This document shows positions 1 to 8,458 of a DNA stretch of 64,000 nt, in pieces. The notes beneath the pieces are model-generated. The model did not search any database. It was given only the letters and a program-made list of their open reading frames with translations, and had not been told where the DNA came from. Position numbers and translations under genes: made by a program. The DNA is from Microcaldota archaeon (GTDB lineage: Archaea; Micrarchaeota; Micrarchaeia; Norongarragalinales; Norongarragalinaceae): NCBI GenBank assembly GCA_016188965.1, contig JACPGT010000002.1, positions 327,991-391,990 on the forward strand, given 5' to 3'. Numbering within the stretch: position 1 is the first letter of the stretch; each line of letters begins with the position of its first letter.

Positions 1-151
1 CAACTGCGCTCTGGCGTGCTTTCTTCAGCCGCCCGCGCTCGCTTTCAGTGCTTTGGTGGTTCGTCCTAGCGTGCCACTTTTTGCCCAAGTATAGAATGCT
101 TCCCACGCCCAAGGCGCCGGCCGTCCAGACCAATGCAACGAACCACTCCAT
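1..151 (-). CDS. N-terminus of a small membrane-anchored protein, cut by the window edge
   Basis: An open frame starts at an ATG at 151 and reads left without a stop to the window edge (50 residues seen). A GGGG ribosome-site-like run lies just before the ATG. Residues 4-22 form one hydrophobic segment (FVALVWTAGALGVGSILYLG), followed by a basic, polar stretch rich in Lys, Arg and Gln. That suggests a single-pass membrane protein with a cytosolic tail. AT-rich promoter-like sequence (around 230-265) lies upstream on this strand. No family is recognisable and the C-terminus is outside the window. Confidence 0.5.
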   Translation of the reverse strand, partial: MEWFVALVWTAGALGVGSILYLGKKWHARTNHQSTESERGRLKKARQSAV

Positions 152-344
152 TTTCCCCACGTTCCCCTTCCAGGCCCGGCCGCTTTCAACGGCCCGCTTG
201 AATCCCAACTCGTTACTTTGCTTATTTTCTATTACTAATGTAACATCCTATGTACTATATATGGCCTTGTATCGCTTTCGTTTACAGATTCAGAGCCGGG
301 CGTACGCTGGACGGTAAAAAAACGACGCGGGTTTTTGCCGCGGA

Positions 345-1031
345 TCAGAGGTAATACTTGAAGTTCTTCTCAAAAAGCGCGGTGAACTTCGTGTAGTCCG
401 CCGGGTGGGCACGTATCTGCGCCTCGTACAACGTCGTGATCAAGTCGTACGCCTTCTTTTGCTCGGCGTTCAGAGTCTGCATCAGCACGGGTTTTCTCCG
501 GTACGCCTCGGTCTTCCAGGCCACCGAAAGCACGGCATCCATGATCTTCCAGATTTTTTCCTTGGAAATCGACTCAATCCGTTCGGCCGCTTTTATCGGA
601 TTTGCCTCGTTCTTTGCACAGAGGAAGTAATAGTTGAATTTCGAGCCGACCAATTTGGAAAACTCCGGCGAGCTGGTCACGTTCCAGATTCCGGTCGAAA
701 ACGGCGTCAGGAACGGGTCGTTCACCAGCCCATGGCGCTCGTCGTAATGGATGAAGTACTGGCGCCAGATCGCCTCGAGGTTCGCCTCGGTCAGGTAATA
801 CTTGTGGATGGCAGAGCCGAAAAACAAGTCTCCGGCGTCGAGTTTGTCAATGGAAAGCAGGTTCTTCACGCCCAATTTTTCGAAGCGCTCGCGCCAATGC
901 TTCTGACCTGCCGATTTGATGCCCAACATCCGGCCAATCTGGCCTTTGGTCATGCGCTTGGGCATGGACCAGATTAGGGCCAAGAGAATCTCCTCATCCG
1001 TGTAATTGGCGGCTTTCGGCATTTTCTTCAC
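345..1031 (-). CDS. Hypothetical protein with N-terminal HTH-like segment
   Basis: This 228-residue protein is not one I recognise. Residues about 10-45 look like a helix-turn-helix (YTDEEILLALIW...MTKGQIGRMLGIKS), which would fit a DNA-binding N-terminus. The rest is mixed helical, rich in Lys, Tyr and Phe, with no membrane segment or known catalytic motif. The start is a GTG preceded by GGGAG; an ATG four codons in is the alternative. Two near-identical 11-nt direct repeats lie just upstream (1045-1077), which suggests autoregulation if the HTH reading is right. Confidence 0.6.
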   Translation of the reverse strand: MKKMPKAANYTDEEILLALIWSMPKRMTKGQIGRMLGIKSAGQKHWRERFEKLGVKNLLSIDKLDAGDLFFGSAIHKYYLTEANLEAIWRQYFIHYDERHGLVNDPFLTPFSTGIWNVTSSPEFSKLVGSKFNYYFLCAKNEANPIKAAERIESISKEKIWKIMDAVLSVAWKTEAYRRKPVLMQTLNAEQKKAYDLITTLYEAQIRAHPADYTKFTALFEKNFKYYL

Positions 1032-1044
1032 GCTCTCCCATACG

Positions 1045-1080
1045 ATTACTTAGTATCTTACACCCTATTACTTAATAGGG
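1045..1080. promoter_or_regulatory. Two-site operator-like direct repeat with palindrome
   Basis: ATTACTTAGTA (1045-1055) and ATTACTTAATA (1067-1077) are direct repeats exactly 22 nt apart, about two helical turns. The second lies inside an 8-bp inverted repeat, CCCTATTA-CT-TAATAGGG (1063-1080). The block lies immediately before the start of the leftward HTH-like gene and overlaps its probable TATA region. It is a candidate operator; binding is inferred only. Confidence 0.4.
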
Positions 1081-1308
1081 ACATGTGTTCGGGATGGGCA
1101 TTTGGCGCATTAATCCCCTGCGGGTTTGTTCATGTGCCCTTGAAGTGGCCGAATCACCCTCATTTCATCCCCAAACTCGTTTTTTCAACCGAAATGGTGC
1201 TTATTTCACGCCCGTTCGGGGGCAGCCATTTGGCGGATCGAATCCCTTCGATGCTTCGTATTCCGGCAGGTCCAAGGCTTATTCTATATGTTAGACTACT
1301 ATTATGCT

Positions 1309-2301
1309 ATGAATTTAATTCACAGGCTTCAATTGCGCGATTACTTGTTCTGGGCCGTGGTCTTGGGTCTCATCGCACTATCGGCGTTCATGGTCTTGCC
1401 GTTTGTCACCGCCATCATATCCGCCTACATACTGGCTTACCTCGTCCGGCCGCTGTTTCTCAAATTAAGGACGCGTTTCAGCACGCCGGTCTCCGCCCTT
1501 GTCTGCATGTTGATCGCCATCGTCCTCGTGATGGTGCCGATCGGTTTGATTTCGCTGGAGATTTTCAACCAAGTCTCCGACGTGTCCAAGGACCAGGGTA
1601 TTTCCAAAATCATCGACGCGTTTGTGGCGCAGCCGTTTTTCAAAAGCGTCCATGTTGATACGGCGGGCCTCAAAGCATGGATTACGCAAACCGTGGACGA
1701 CCTGGTCAACTCCGCGTTCCAATCCATCCCCCATTTTGCCTTGGGACTTATCATCACGTTGAACGGCATGTTCTACCTGTTGTGCAATTGGGATGCGTTG
1801 GTCCTGCGTTTGAAAAAATACCTCCCTTTTCGCAACAATGAGAAAATCATCACGGAACTGGGTGGCACGGCGGATGCCATCATCCACGGCCACGTGCTGA
1901 TTTCCGTGCTTGAAGGCCTCATCGCGTTCATCGGCTTTTCTTTGCTTGGGATTCCCGGAAGCCTCATCTATGCCGTCCTCATCTTCATCCTGGCGTTCGT
2001 GCCCAGCATCGGACCGCTACTGGTTTGGGCCCCGTTGGCGCTGTATTACGCGTCCATCGGTCAAATCTCCACTGCTGTCGGAGTCTTCCTGACCGGCCTG
2101 ATTCTGATGATCGGTATTGAATTCATCTTTTACACCCGATTCGTCGGCTCGCGCGCCCACATCCACCCGTTCATCATGCTGTTGGGCGTGCTAGGCGGCA
2201 TCGGCGTTTTCGGGATTTTCGGCTTCATCATCGGCCCCCTGTTGCTGGCCAATTCCATCGAAATCATCGAATTGGCGATAGAATCCCATAAGAAGAACTG
2301 A
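1309..2301 (+). CDS. AI-2E family transporter (PerM/UPF0118)
   Basis: A 330-residue polytopic membrane protein of the AI-2E exporter family. The N-terminal pair of hydrophobic helices contains the family-like AYILAYLVRPLF segment. A soluble central stretch (residues about 75-190) follows, then a cluster of C-terminal helices with the characteristic GIPGSLIYAVLIFILAFVPS and LLGVLGGIGVFGIFGFIIGP segments. Family members export small molecules or ions; the substrate here is unknown. A TATA-like TTCTATATG lies about 25 nt before the ATG at 1309, favouring that start over the in-frame ATG at 1288. The gene stands alone. Confidence 0.9.
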   Translation: MNLIHRLQLRDYLFWAVVLGLIALSAFMVLPFVTAIISAYILAYLVRPLFLKLRTRFSTPVSALVCMLIAIVLVMVPIGLISLEIFNQVSDVSKDQGISKIIDAFVAQPFFKSVHVDTAGLKAWITQTVDDLVNSAFQSIPHFALGLIITLNGMFYLLCNWDALVLRLKKYLPFRNNEKIITELGGTADAIIHGHVLISVLEGLIAFIGFSLLGIPGSLIYAVLIFILAFVPSIGPLLVWAPLALYYASIGQISTAVGVFLTGLILMIGIEFIFYTRFVGSRAHIHPFIMLLGVLGGIGVFGIFGFIIGPLLLANSIEIIELAIESHKKN

Positions 2302-2417
2302 GGCCGCCTCATCAAGCCGAACTCATTTCCGGAAGTCTGCGCTTTTTTTGCGCGCAGCCCTCGACTTCACGGACCAATTCCCGCGTAATTAATTATCTTC
2401 GGAATGTACATTGGTAT

Positions 2418-3275
2418 ATGGCGAAATCCTTGCTCGTTCGTTTTGCCGGCGTCCTCTTCAACGCCCTCAAATGGCTTGTTATCCATCTCTTTAGCCTGCT
2501 CAAATGGCTCGTTCTGGCCGTATGGTCGGCCTTGACGTGGCTCTTCCGCATCGGCAAACAAGCCGCGACGGCAGCAAAAGCGGCGCACGCCGAATCCAAA
2601 CGCCCCTCTTCCAGTGCCTCGTTTGAGGCGTTGTCCGATGTCCAGTCCCTTCAAGGCGACTTGACGGCTTTTGAAAACGGGCTTTACGCGCGCAAAAGCG
2701 CCATCGGCCTCATCTTGGGCGCCCGCGGCACCGGAAAATCCGCGTTAGGCATGCGCATCCTGGAAAACGTTTCAGCCCGCACGAGCCGACCCGTGTACGC
2801 CATGGGGTTTGACCGCCTGACGCTGCCGCAATGGATGCAAACCGCGGAAAACCTGGCCGATGTGAAAAACGGAGCCTTCCTATTGGTGGATGAAGGTGGC
2901 ATCACGTTTTCCTCCCGCAGCTCGATGTCGTCGGCCAACAAACTCTTAAGCGAACTGCTCCTCATTTCGCGTCACAAGGACATTTCCGTCCTGTTCATCT
3001 CGCAGAACTCCTCGAACCTGGAAGTCAACGCCATCCGCCAAACCGACTACCTCCTTCTCAAACAGCCTTCTTTGCTCCAGCTGGGGTTTGAGCGAAAGAA
3101 CATCCGCGACATCTACGCCGAAGTCAAGACTTCATTCGATGCGCTTGCCAAAAGCCACCGAGGCCTGGTCTACGTCTATTCCGACTCCTACCGCGGCTTT
3201 GCCGAGAACGGTTTGCCCTCATTCTGGACCGAACGCGTCAGCAAGGCCTTCAAGAACAAGGCAAGCGGACAATAG
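2418..3275 (+). CDS. Membrane-anchored P-loop ATPase, Zot-like
   Basis: A 285-residue protein with a hydrophobic, Trp-rich N-terminus (residues 5-45, probably one hairpin or two short helices), a polar linker, and a P-loop ATPase domain. Walker A is GARGTGKSAL (about residue 95) and Walker B is FLLVDEGG (about residue 155). An ISQN motif near residue 195 fits a sensor position. The arrangement resembles Zot/FtsK-type additional-strand ATPases that drive filament or DNA transport, but the N-terminal anchor is unlike phage Zot. A TATA-like TAATTAATTA lies about 25 nt upstream, so translation may be leaderless. Membrane function is inferred. Confidence 0.6.
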   Translation: MAKSLLVRFAGVLFNALKWLVIHLFSLLKWLVLAVWSALTWLFRIGKQAATAAKAAHAESKRPSSSASFEALSDVQSLQGDLTAFENGLYARKSAIGLILGARGTGKSALGMRILENVSARTSRPVYAMGFDRLTLPQWMQTAENLADVKNGAFLLVDEGGITFSSRSSMSSANKLLSELLLISRHKDISVLFISQNSSNLEVNAIRQTDYLLLKQPSLLQLGFERKNIRDIYAEVKTSFDALAKSHRGLVYVYSDSYRGFAENGLPSFWTERVSKAFKNKASGQ

Positions 3276-3287
3276 GCGGATTGCGAT

Positions 3288-3701
3288 TCACGCTTCGATT
3301 ACCGTATGCATCGCGCCTTTTTCCTTACGGAAGGAAATCGTCGCCTGTTCGAAGAAGTTCTGGCCGATGATGGGCATCTGAACCTTGTTTTCCGCCGACA
3401 TGACGTAGAACGAAAGCAGGAATTCCTTACCGATACCCTCGACGCGGATGGCAACTTCCTTAGTCACGCCGATGATTTCCAAACAGTTCTTACCGCAGAC
3501 GCCTTCGCATTTGTTGTCCGTGAATCTCTGACGGAATTCCAACTCCTCGTGCTGCCGGAAAGCCTCCGATACCAACGAAACGCTTGCTCCTGAATCAATC
3601 AAGCACAACACGTTCTTTCCTTTCGGAAAGTCGAACGGAACCAACGGACGCGCCGGAACGCCATACTCCAGCGTAACGAAGGGAAAAGAACGGATTCCCA
3701 T
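3288..3701 (-). CDS. Retropepsin-like aspartic protease
   Basis: A 137-residue single-domain protein with the retropepsin active-site signature CLIDSGASVSLVS near residue 35 (DSG-A catalytic Asp). A C-terminal IIGQNFFEQ segment corresponds to the (I/L)(I/L)G-x-x-(F/W)(L/F) turn of clan AA proteases. Such proteins work as homodimers, each subunit giving one Asp. The ATG at 3701 is chosen because GGTGG lies 6 nt before it; a GTG at 3710 is possible. It follows the DUF5678 gene by 12 nt on the same strand, so the two are probably co-transcribed. Confidence 0.75.
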   Translation of the reverse strand: MGIRSFPFVTLEYGVPARPLVPFDFPKGKNVLCLIDSGASVSLVSEAFRQHEELEFRQRFTDNKCEGVCGKNCLEIIGVTKEVAIRVEGIGKEFLLSFYVMSAENKVQMPIIGQNFFEQATISFRKEKGAMHTVIEA

Positions 3702-3713
3702 GCGGCCCACCGT

Positions 3714-3923
3714 TCAATAGACGTACGCCGACTTTGGATTCCGAGGTATCTTGACGATCAGGAAATCCTTGCTTTCCAAAAACGGCGAAAGCTTGGCGTA
3801 TTCCTTTGAGTGAGACTTGACGCCGGACGGGCCGATGGCCAGCCACTGATCCTTATACTTGCTACCGAGCTTCGGACCATTCTTCTGCAGCCACTGCATG
3901 GCTTTCTGGACTTTCTTCATCAT
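3714..3923 (-). CDS. DUF5678-like small protein
   Basis: A 69-residue protein with the pattern W-L-A-I-GPSGVKSHSKEYAKL...FLIVKIPRN that I associate with DUF5678 proteins of archaea. There is no membrane segment; the N-terminus is basic and helical. It is the first gene of a two-gene unit with the retropepsin-like protease. Pairing of a tiny domain protein with a protease suggests a substrate, inhibitor or antitoxin-like partner, but no function is established here. The family assignment is from memory of the motif. Confidence 0.55.
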   Translation of the reverse strand: MMKKVQKAMQWLQKNGPKLGSKYKDQWLAIGPSGVKSHSKEYAKLSPFLESKDFLIVKIPRNPKSAYVY

Positions 3924-4023
3924 ATCTCATTTCAACTCCGCGTCATATATTGCCTCCCATCCGCTTGCCTTTTTCTCACAATAAAAACCTACTCGGACCT
4001 ACTGGCCGGTGACAATCCAAATG

Positions 4024-4043
4024 ATAACCATCATCGTGGTTAT
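4024..4043 (-). terminator. Hairpin between helicase gene and DUF5678 gene
   Basis: A 7-bp inverted repeat, ATAACCA-tcatcg-TGGTTAT, lies 12 nt beyond the stop codon of the leftward Pif1-like gene. It could end that transcript or protect its 3' end. No strong U tract follows on that strand, so terminator is a guess. Confidence 0.35.
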
Positions 4044-4054
4044 TTTTCATTAAA

Positions 4055-5554
4055 TCAAGTTACGGTCGGCGTTTGCAACTTGCTTGCCGGCACGAAACCC
4101 ATCTCTATGACCGGCTTGGGTGCACTTTGGCCGTTCATGAATTTCACTACCCTATCGTCCACCATGGCGTGGCGCTTCTCCACTGGCTTTTCCAAGGTAA
4201 TGCCTTCCAATGACCGGCACCGACTTAACGCGACGTAAAGTTGTCCCGGTGCGAACGTGCCTTGCGTCAAATCCAGTCTTACGCGGTCGAACGTCTTGCC
4301 TTGGCTCTTATGGATGGTCAGAGCCCACGCCAAACGCATCGGAAATTGGACGCACGAACCGATGGACTGGGCCTTGATTTTTCCGGACGCCACGTCCAAG
4401 ACCTGCTTGCTGACGTCCCACTTGTACTTTGGGACGTCCACCGCGTTGCCATCCTCCAGACGCACCCGCACGAACTGCTTGCCTTCTTCATCCGTGAAAA
4501 ACGCCGTGACTTTTCCCATGGAGCCGTTGACCCACCGGCCCTTGACGTCGTTGTTCAACATCATGACTTGGCAGCCCACTTTCAGATTCAACGTCTGCGG
4601 CGCGGGCTGCACGTCCAACCGCCCGCTGATAAAAGAATCCGACCGGTACAGCCGGCCGGGAAGCAATTCCAGGTTCCGCTGGTTGATCTCATCCGCCACC
4701 CGGTTCACCGTCGTCAACGTGACGTCCAACCCGCCGCCCAAACCGGCCTGCACCCGTTCATTGAGCAACGCCAATTGCTCGTCGCTCAGCGTGTTGTTCC
4801 GGATGGCGTTCAAAATGTCCAAAAACGCGGCGTCCTTCTGGCGGTGTACCTTTTCCAACTCCACCCGCTCGAACTCCGCCTTTCGGAACGCCTCGGAATC
4901 GAAGAAGTACTCGCTGGCATAACGCGCTTTGAACGCCTCCCGTTCCCCACTCACAAGCACCGGCGGCAACTGATACAAATCTCCGACCAAGATGACCTGA
5001 ACGCCGCCAAACGGTTTGGACCCATCCCGACCGTTCAAACGCAGGAACTTCTCCACGCAATCGAACAAATCCGCCCGCACCATGGATGCTTCGTCAATCA
5101 CCAGCGTATCCAGCAATGCATACGCCGCCCTTCGTTTCGCCGACACCTTTTTGACCTTGTCCGGATGCACGTCGGGCTTGAACTTGAAAAACGAATGAAT
5201 CGTCTCGCCCCTTACATTGAGGGCGGCAATGCCGGTGGGCGCCACCACGGCCACCTTCTTCCGAGTCTCCGACCGGAACTTGGCCAGGAGAGTCGACTTT
5301 CCCGTGCCCGCCTTACCAGTCAGAAGTACATGCCCGCTCCCCTTCTCCAGTTTGTGCAACGCCAACACAAACTCTTCGGTGAGTTCGATATCGGGGTTGC
5401 TCGCAATGGCTTTGGGCGGGACCTTAGACGCGACGGGAAACGCGGAAAACGAAGGAGGGTATGACGCGTTAGACGAGCGCGTCGTCGCGCCCGGCTCCAA
5501 TACCGACTCCGAGTAACGCCTCGGATAGGTCGGGTGACGGTTCAACGCCTGCAT
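4055..5554 (-). CDS. Pif1-like superfamily 1B DNA helicase
   Basis: A 499-residue Pif1/RecD-type helicase. Walker A GKAGTGKSTLL comes at about residue 75. APTGIAALNVRG-TIHSFF follows as motif Ia, then VIDEASMV (motif II), GDLYQLPPV (motif III), LTTVNRVADEIN (motif IV region) and the C-terminal UvrD-type block ALTIHKSQGKTFDRV...YVALSRCRSLEGI. Pif1 helicases unwind DNA 5'-3' in replication and telomere/G4 processing; in archaea they are patchily distributed and often linked to mobile DNA. The first 50 residues are Pro/Ser-rich and unconserved. I take the ATG at 5554 because a TATA-like TTTTATTC lies about 25 nt upstream; an in-frame TTG at 5611 is less likely. Confidence 0.9.
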   Translation of the reverse strand: MQALNRHPTYPRRYSESVLEPGATTRSSNASYPPSFSAFPVASKVPPKAIASNPDIELTEEFVLALHKLEKGSGHVLLTGKAGTGKSTLLAKFRSETRKKVAVVAPTGIAALNVRGETIHSFFKFKPDVHPDKVKKVSAKRRAAYALLDTLVIDEASMVRADLFDCVEKFLRLNGRDGSKPFGGVQVILVGDLYQLPPVLVSGEREAFKARYASEYFFDSEAFRKAEFERVELEKVHRQKDAAFLDILNAIRNNTLSDEQLALLNERVQAGLGGGLDVTLTTVNRVADEINQRNLELLPGRLYRSDSFISGRLDVQPAPQTLNLKVGCQVMMLNNDVKGRWVNGSMGKVTAFFTDEEGKQFVRVRLEDGNAVDVPKYKWDVSKQVLDVASGKIKAQSIGSCVQFPMRLAWALTIHKSQGKTFDRVRLDLTQGTFAPGQLYVALSRCRSLEGITLEKPVEKRHAMVDDRVVKFMNGQSAPKPVIEMGFVPASKLQTPTVT

Positions 5555-5674
5555 ATGACTCAATTGGCTCAAGAACGAATAAAAGGAAGAAGAGTAGGTG
5601 GCCGGTGACAACTTCTCTACTACGCTTATTACTTTCCGGTAGGCTTAAATCTGTTGTCTAGGAATCAAACTAAC

Positions 5675-6241
5675 ATGGCAAAAAATTATCAAAAAAATTC
5701 TGGAAATTATAAAAATTCCGGAAAAAACCTTGGGAACGCCATAAACATTAGCGGCAATAACAACTCCGTAGTATTGAAACAATATCGACGAAAAAAAGAA
5801 ACGCCTGTGAGCGTTGGAGCAAATGACTCATACAATTGGGCACTGGACTTAGCAAAGTTCTTTTTCAAGTTACTCGGCAAGAACTATATTCCGACTTTCG
5901 CTATCGTTTCAGTATTGTCGGGAATAATCGCAGTTGTGAGCATTTTCAAGCCAACTCTTTTTGGTTTTGCATTCAGCGAGATTATCGCAGCGGAGAATAG
6001 CTGGCCGACCGGCATTTCCTTGGTCTCTTTAGCTGTTTCGATTGTATTTTTGCGTCTACCTGAAAAATCGACTTGCCCAAAATGTCGCGTACCCTTTTCG
6101 ATGTTTGAATCTGATCGGCATTTTATAAAAGAGAAGGAAATTGGCAATGATCTTGTGCGCAATTACAAAGTATTTGAAGAATGTGACAACTGCGGATTCA
6201 AAGAAAACTATCCTTTTGTCGAAAAAGATACGATAAATTGA
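5675..6241 (+). CDS. Low-GC membrane protein with C-terminal zinc ribbon
   Basis: A 188-residue protein unlike its neighbours in composition: the gene is clearly AT-rich in a GC-rich setting, which suggests recent transfer. The N-terminus is Asn/Lys/Gly-rich low complexity (residues 1-45). Two hydrophobic helices follow (about 80-100 and 120-140), then a Cys4 zinc-ribbon-like domain with CPKC and CDNC knuckles about 30-35 residues apart. TTAAAT about 30 nt upstream of the ATG is a probable TATA box. The two CxxC knuckles could bind zinc and contact nucleic acid or protein at the membrane face. Function unknown. Confidence 0.65.
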   Translation: MAKNYQKNSGNYKNSGKNLGNAINISGNNNSVVLKQYRRKKETPVSVGANDSYNWALDLAKFFFKLLGKNYIPTFAIVSVLSGIIAVVSIFKPTLFGFAFSEIIAAENSWPTGISLVSLAVSIVFLRLPEKSTCPKCRVPFSMFESDRHFIKEKEIGNDLVRNYKVFEECDNCGFKENYPFVEKDTIN

Positions 6242-6254
6242 TTCTAATATTGCC

Positions 6255-6297
6255 CGTCGTAAAGCGACTTAGTGTTGTGCGACGATTCTTTTTTTTA
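6255..6297 (+). terminator. Hairpin and T tract after the low-GC gene
   Basis: CGTCG (6255-6259) pairs with CGACG (6280-6284), and a tract of T residues follows immediately (6287-6299). This would end the rightward transcript and overlaps the stop of the convergent aRF1 gene. Confidence 0.5.
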
Positions 6298-7512
6298 TTT
6301 ATACCTCAAGAACGCCCCTAATCCTCTGAAGGTCGCGTAGAATTGGGCGCCTTCGGCGGTGTCTTTGGAGATGAATTCGACTGGGACACCTTGCTGCTCG
6401 GCGAGGGCCAGGAGGTCTGCCATGACGTCTTGTTCGCCTTCCTTGGAACCGGCTCCGCCTTTGACTTCAAACTTGCCGCCGCAGGAACAGTCTTGAGGCG
6501 TGTAGGATTCGCCGTACACGATCTTTTCCTTCTTGCACGCGCCGCACACTACCGTGAACTTTTTTAATTCCAGGCCTTCCGTCACCAAAAGGCGTTCGAT
6601 CTGCTTGTTCTGAAGCTTCGCCTGGATGTCGGTTAAGCCGTAGGCCGCCATGCCGCTGGTGGAGACTTCCCGCATGAACCGATCCATGAGCTTCTTTTCC
6701 AACACGGCTTCCTGGCCCGCGATGATCTCATCAGATTTTTCCAAGGTTTCGCGGATGCCATATTCGTCGGTATAACCCGTGTCCACCACGCCGAGGATCT
6801 TCAGTTGGTAGTTCTGGGGGGATTGTTTGACGAAGTCGTGTTTCGCTGGTCCGGGGCCGCCGACGATGACGCCTTTGAAGTTCTTGATCCCGACAAAGGC
6901 ATTCATGGCCTCGCCGATGCGGGTGTAGTAGTATTCCACGGCTTCGGTGTGCAGGCGGGAGTACCTGGCAGCGCTCTGTCCTCCCTTACTTACTTTTTGA
7001 TGCGCCGTGGAGTTGAGTTGTTTGATGATCTTGATTTTCTTGCCCTGCAGTAAAGCAACGGTGGCTTCCTTGCCGTCCATGACGACCAAGCCGTAGGTGT
7101 CGGTCGAGTCGGCCAATTCTTCCAGCGGTTCGGTCACGAACGTGCTTTCGCAGCGGTAGAACTGCGTGTTCAGCGGCATGGGAGGTTCCAGGACGAAGAG
7201 TTGGATGTCGGTGCGGCCTTCGACTTCCGAGATGTTGCCGCAGAACAGGGCCATGCCGTTTTCGGGCGTCTTCTTGTACATCTTCAACTCGTTCAAAATC
7301 CGCTCCAAAGCGCCTTGGACGTTCTTTTGGGTGGTTTTCGACTTGATGTTGGCGGCTTGGCCGTATTCGTCGCGCAGTTTGGCCGCCGTTTCGTGGATGG
7401 GGTAGCCGGGCGTGATGTAGACGGTGACTAACTCGGTGCCGCGTCCGCGGAATTTTTTGAGCGTCTCGATCTTTTTCTTGAAGTCGAATAAGGCTTTGCT
7501 GTTGTCGGCCAT
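6295..7512 (-). CDS. prf1: Peptide chain release factor aRF1
   Basis: A 405-residue archaeal/eukaryotic class I release factor that reads all three stop codons and triggers peptide release. Domain 1 carries NIKS (about residue 56) in AANIKSKTTQKNVQGAL. Domain 2 carries the catalytic GGQ in KVSKGGQSAARYSRL (about residue 176). Domain 3 has a CxxC...CxC zinc region (CGACKKEK...CSCGG), as in many archaeal aRF1 proteins. Length is normal. The ATG at 7512 (MADNSKALF) is preferred over a GTG three codons upstream. Single gene, no operon partner visible. Confidence 0.96.
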   Translation of the reverse strand: MADNSKALFDFKKKIETLKKFRGRGTELVTVYITPGYPIHETAAKLRDEYGQAANIKSKTTQKNVQGALERILNELKMYKKTPENGMALFCGNISEVEGRTDIQLFVLEPPMPLNTQFYRCESTFVTEPLEELADSTDTYGLVVMDGKEATVALLQGKKIKIIKQLNSTAHQKVSKGGQSAARYSRLHTEAVEYYYTRIGEAMNAFVGIKNFKGVIVGGPGPAKHDFVKQSPQNYQLKILGVVDTGYTDEYGIRETLEKSDEIIAGQEAVLEKKLMDRFMREVSTSGMAAYGLTDIQAKLQNKQIERLLVTEGLELKKFTVVCGACKKEKIVYGESYTPQDCSCGGKFEVKGGAGSKEGEQDVMADLLALAEQQGVPVEFISKDTAEGAQFYATFRGLGAFLRYK

Positions 7513-7569
7513 GTTGAACACTAAGCTTTTGAGTGCATGTAGGATGCCGGACGCGTTATTTATGGGTTT

Positions 7570-7782
7570 TTAGAGGGACTTGTGGCGTGGTTTGGCGACG
7601 TGTTCCGGGGTGTGTTCGGCGGAGAAGATGCGCTGCAGCAGGAAAATGCGGTTGGCGAGGAATTCGAATAAGGCGCAGGAGAGCAGGACCAAGGCGACTT
7701 CCTGGTTAAACGCAAGGGAGGCTAGGCCGATGACGGCAAGAATCAAATCCAAGAATCCGGTCCGGGCGCTATCTTCCAGCAT
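7570..7782 (-). CDS. Small membrane protein
   Basis: A 70-residue protein starting at the ATG at 7782 (MLEDSARTG). Two hydrophobic stretches (about residues 10-25 and 28-45, with FNQEVALVLLSCALFEFLANRIFLL) make it a two-helix membrane protein with a His/Lys-rich tail. The frame stays open upstream but that part is basic and unlikely to be translated. It lies between prf1 and the divergent Imm5-like gene. No family recognised. Confidence 0.5.
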   Translation of the reverse strand: MLEDSARTGFLDLILAVIGLASLAFNQEVALVLLSCALFEFLANRIFLLQRIFSAEHTPEHVAKPRHKSL

Positions 7783-7884
7783 GAATGTATGGTAATTTCC
7801 GTGGATACTTATAGTTTGTGCAAATCCGGTTTGTCTTAAAGCGGCTCTGCAGCTATTTGTTGCAATGCGGATGGGGCGGAAACG

Positions 7885-8349
7885 ATGAAAACACGGATGA
7901 AGGCGCATTCAAAATTCGCTATCAACCTCCAGCCGCTTGTCGAGCTTGCGGTTCAGTGCGATAAGCGCCTTTTGGCCGTTTGGGCGTTGGAATGCGCCGA
8001 GCGCGTTTTGCCCGTGTTCGAAGGAGCGCATCCGACCGATTTAAGGCCCCGCATGGCGCTGGAGACTTTACGGGCCTGGTCTAGGGGCGAGTGCAACGTG
8101 ACGCCCGCTCGGAAGATAGCGTTGCAGGCGCATGCCGCGGCCCGGGAATCAAAAGGAAAAGCGCGTTTTGCCGCAAGGGCTGCAGGCCAGGCCGTTTCCG
8201 TGGCGCATGCGAAGATGCATGCGGTGGGCGCGGCGTATTACGCGGCTCACGTCTTTTCTGGCGAGCAGATGTGGCAGTTGGAGCGGCTGCGGGATTTGAT
8301 GCGGCGGGCGGTTAGCTGCAACAATCCTTGTACATGCCCGACAAAATAG
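7885..8349 (+). CDS. Imm5-like putative immunity protein
   Basis: A 154-residue helical protein with the pattern of the 'putative immunity protein' (Imm5-like) family. It has a paired-helix segment ARKIALQAHAAARES and an AARAAGQAVSVAHAKMHA-GAAYYAAH motif in which Ala and His line conserved helices. In bacteria such proteins neutralise polymorphic toxins, but they also occur without a toxin. No toxin gene is next to it. The C-terminus (CNNPCTCPTK) is Cys-rich. The last 15 nt of the gene, through the stop codon, recur at 43454-43468 in a hairpin loop. Confidence 0.6.
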   Translation: MKTRMKAHSKFAINLQPLVELAVQCDKRLLAVWALECAERVLPVFEGAHPTDLRPRMALETLRAWSRGECNVTPARKIALQAHAAARESKGKARFAARAAGQAVSVAHAKMHAVGAAYYAAHVFSGEQMWQLERLRDLMRRAVSCNNPCTCPTK

Positions 8350-8416
8350 TCGAGGTTTTCTTTCTAGCAAACGGCGCGAACGTCCCGGAAGTTTTTCGCG
8401 GTTTTCTGTAAGGTGA

Positions 8417-8447
8417 ACCCGTGATGACGCGGGTCGTCCGGGTTTTT
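8417..8447. terminator. Hairpin with T run between convergent genes
   Basis: ACCCG (8417-8421) pairs with CGGGT (8430-8434); CGTCCGGG and TTTTT follow. It lies between the ends of the convergent immunity and TrmB genes and would stop the rightward transcript. Confidence 0.45.
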
Positions 8448-8458
8448 GGCTCAACGGC

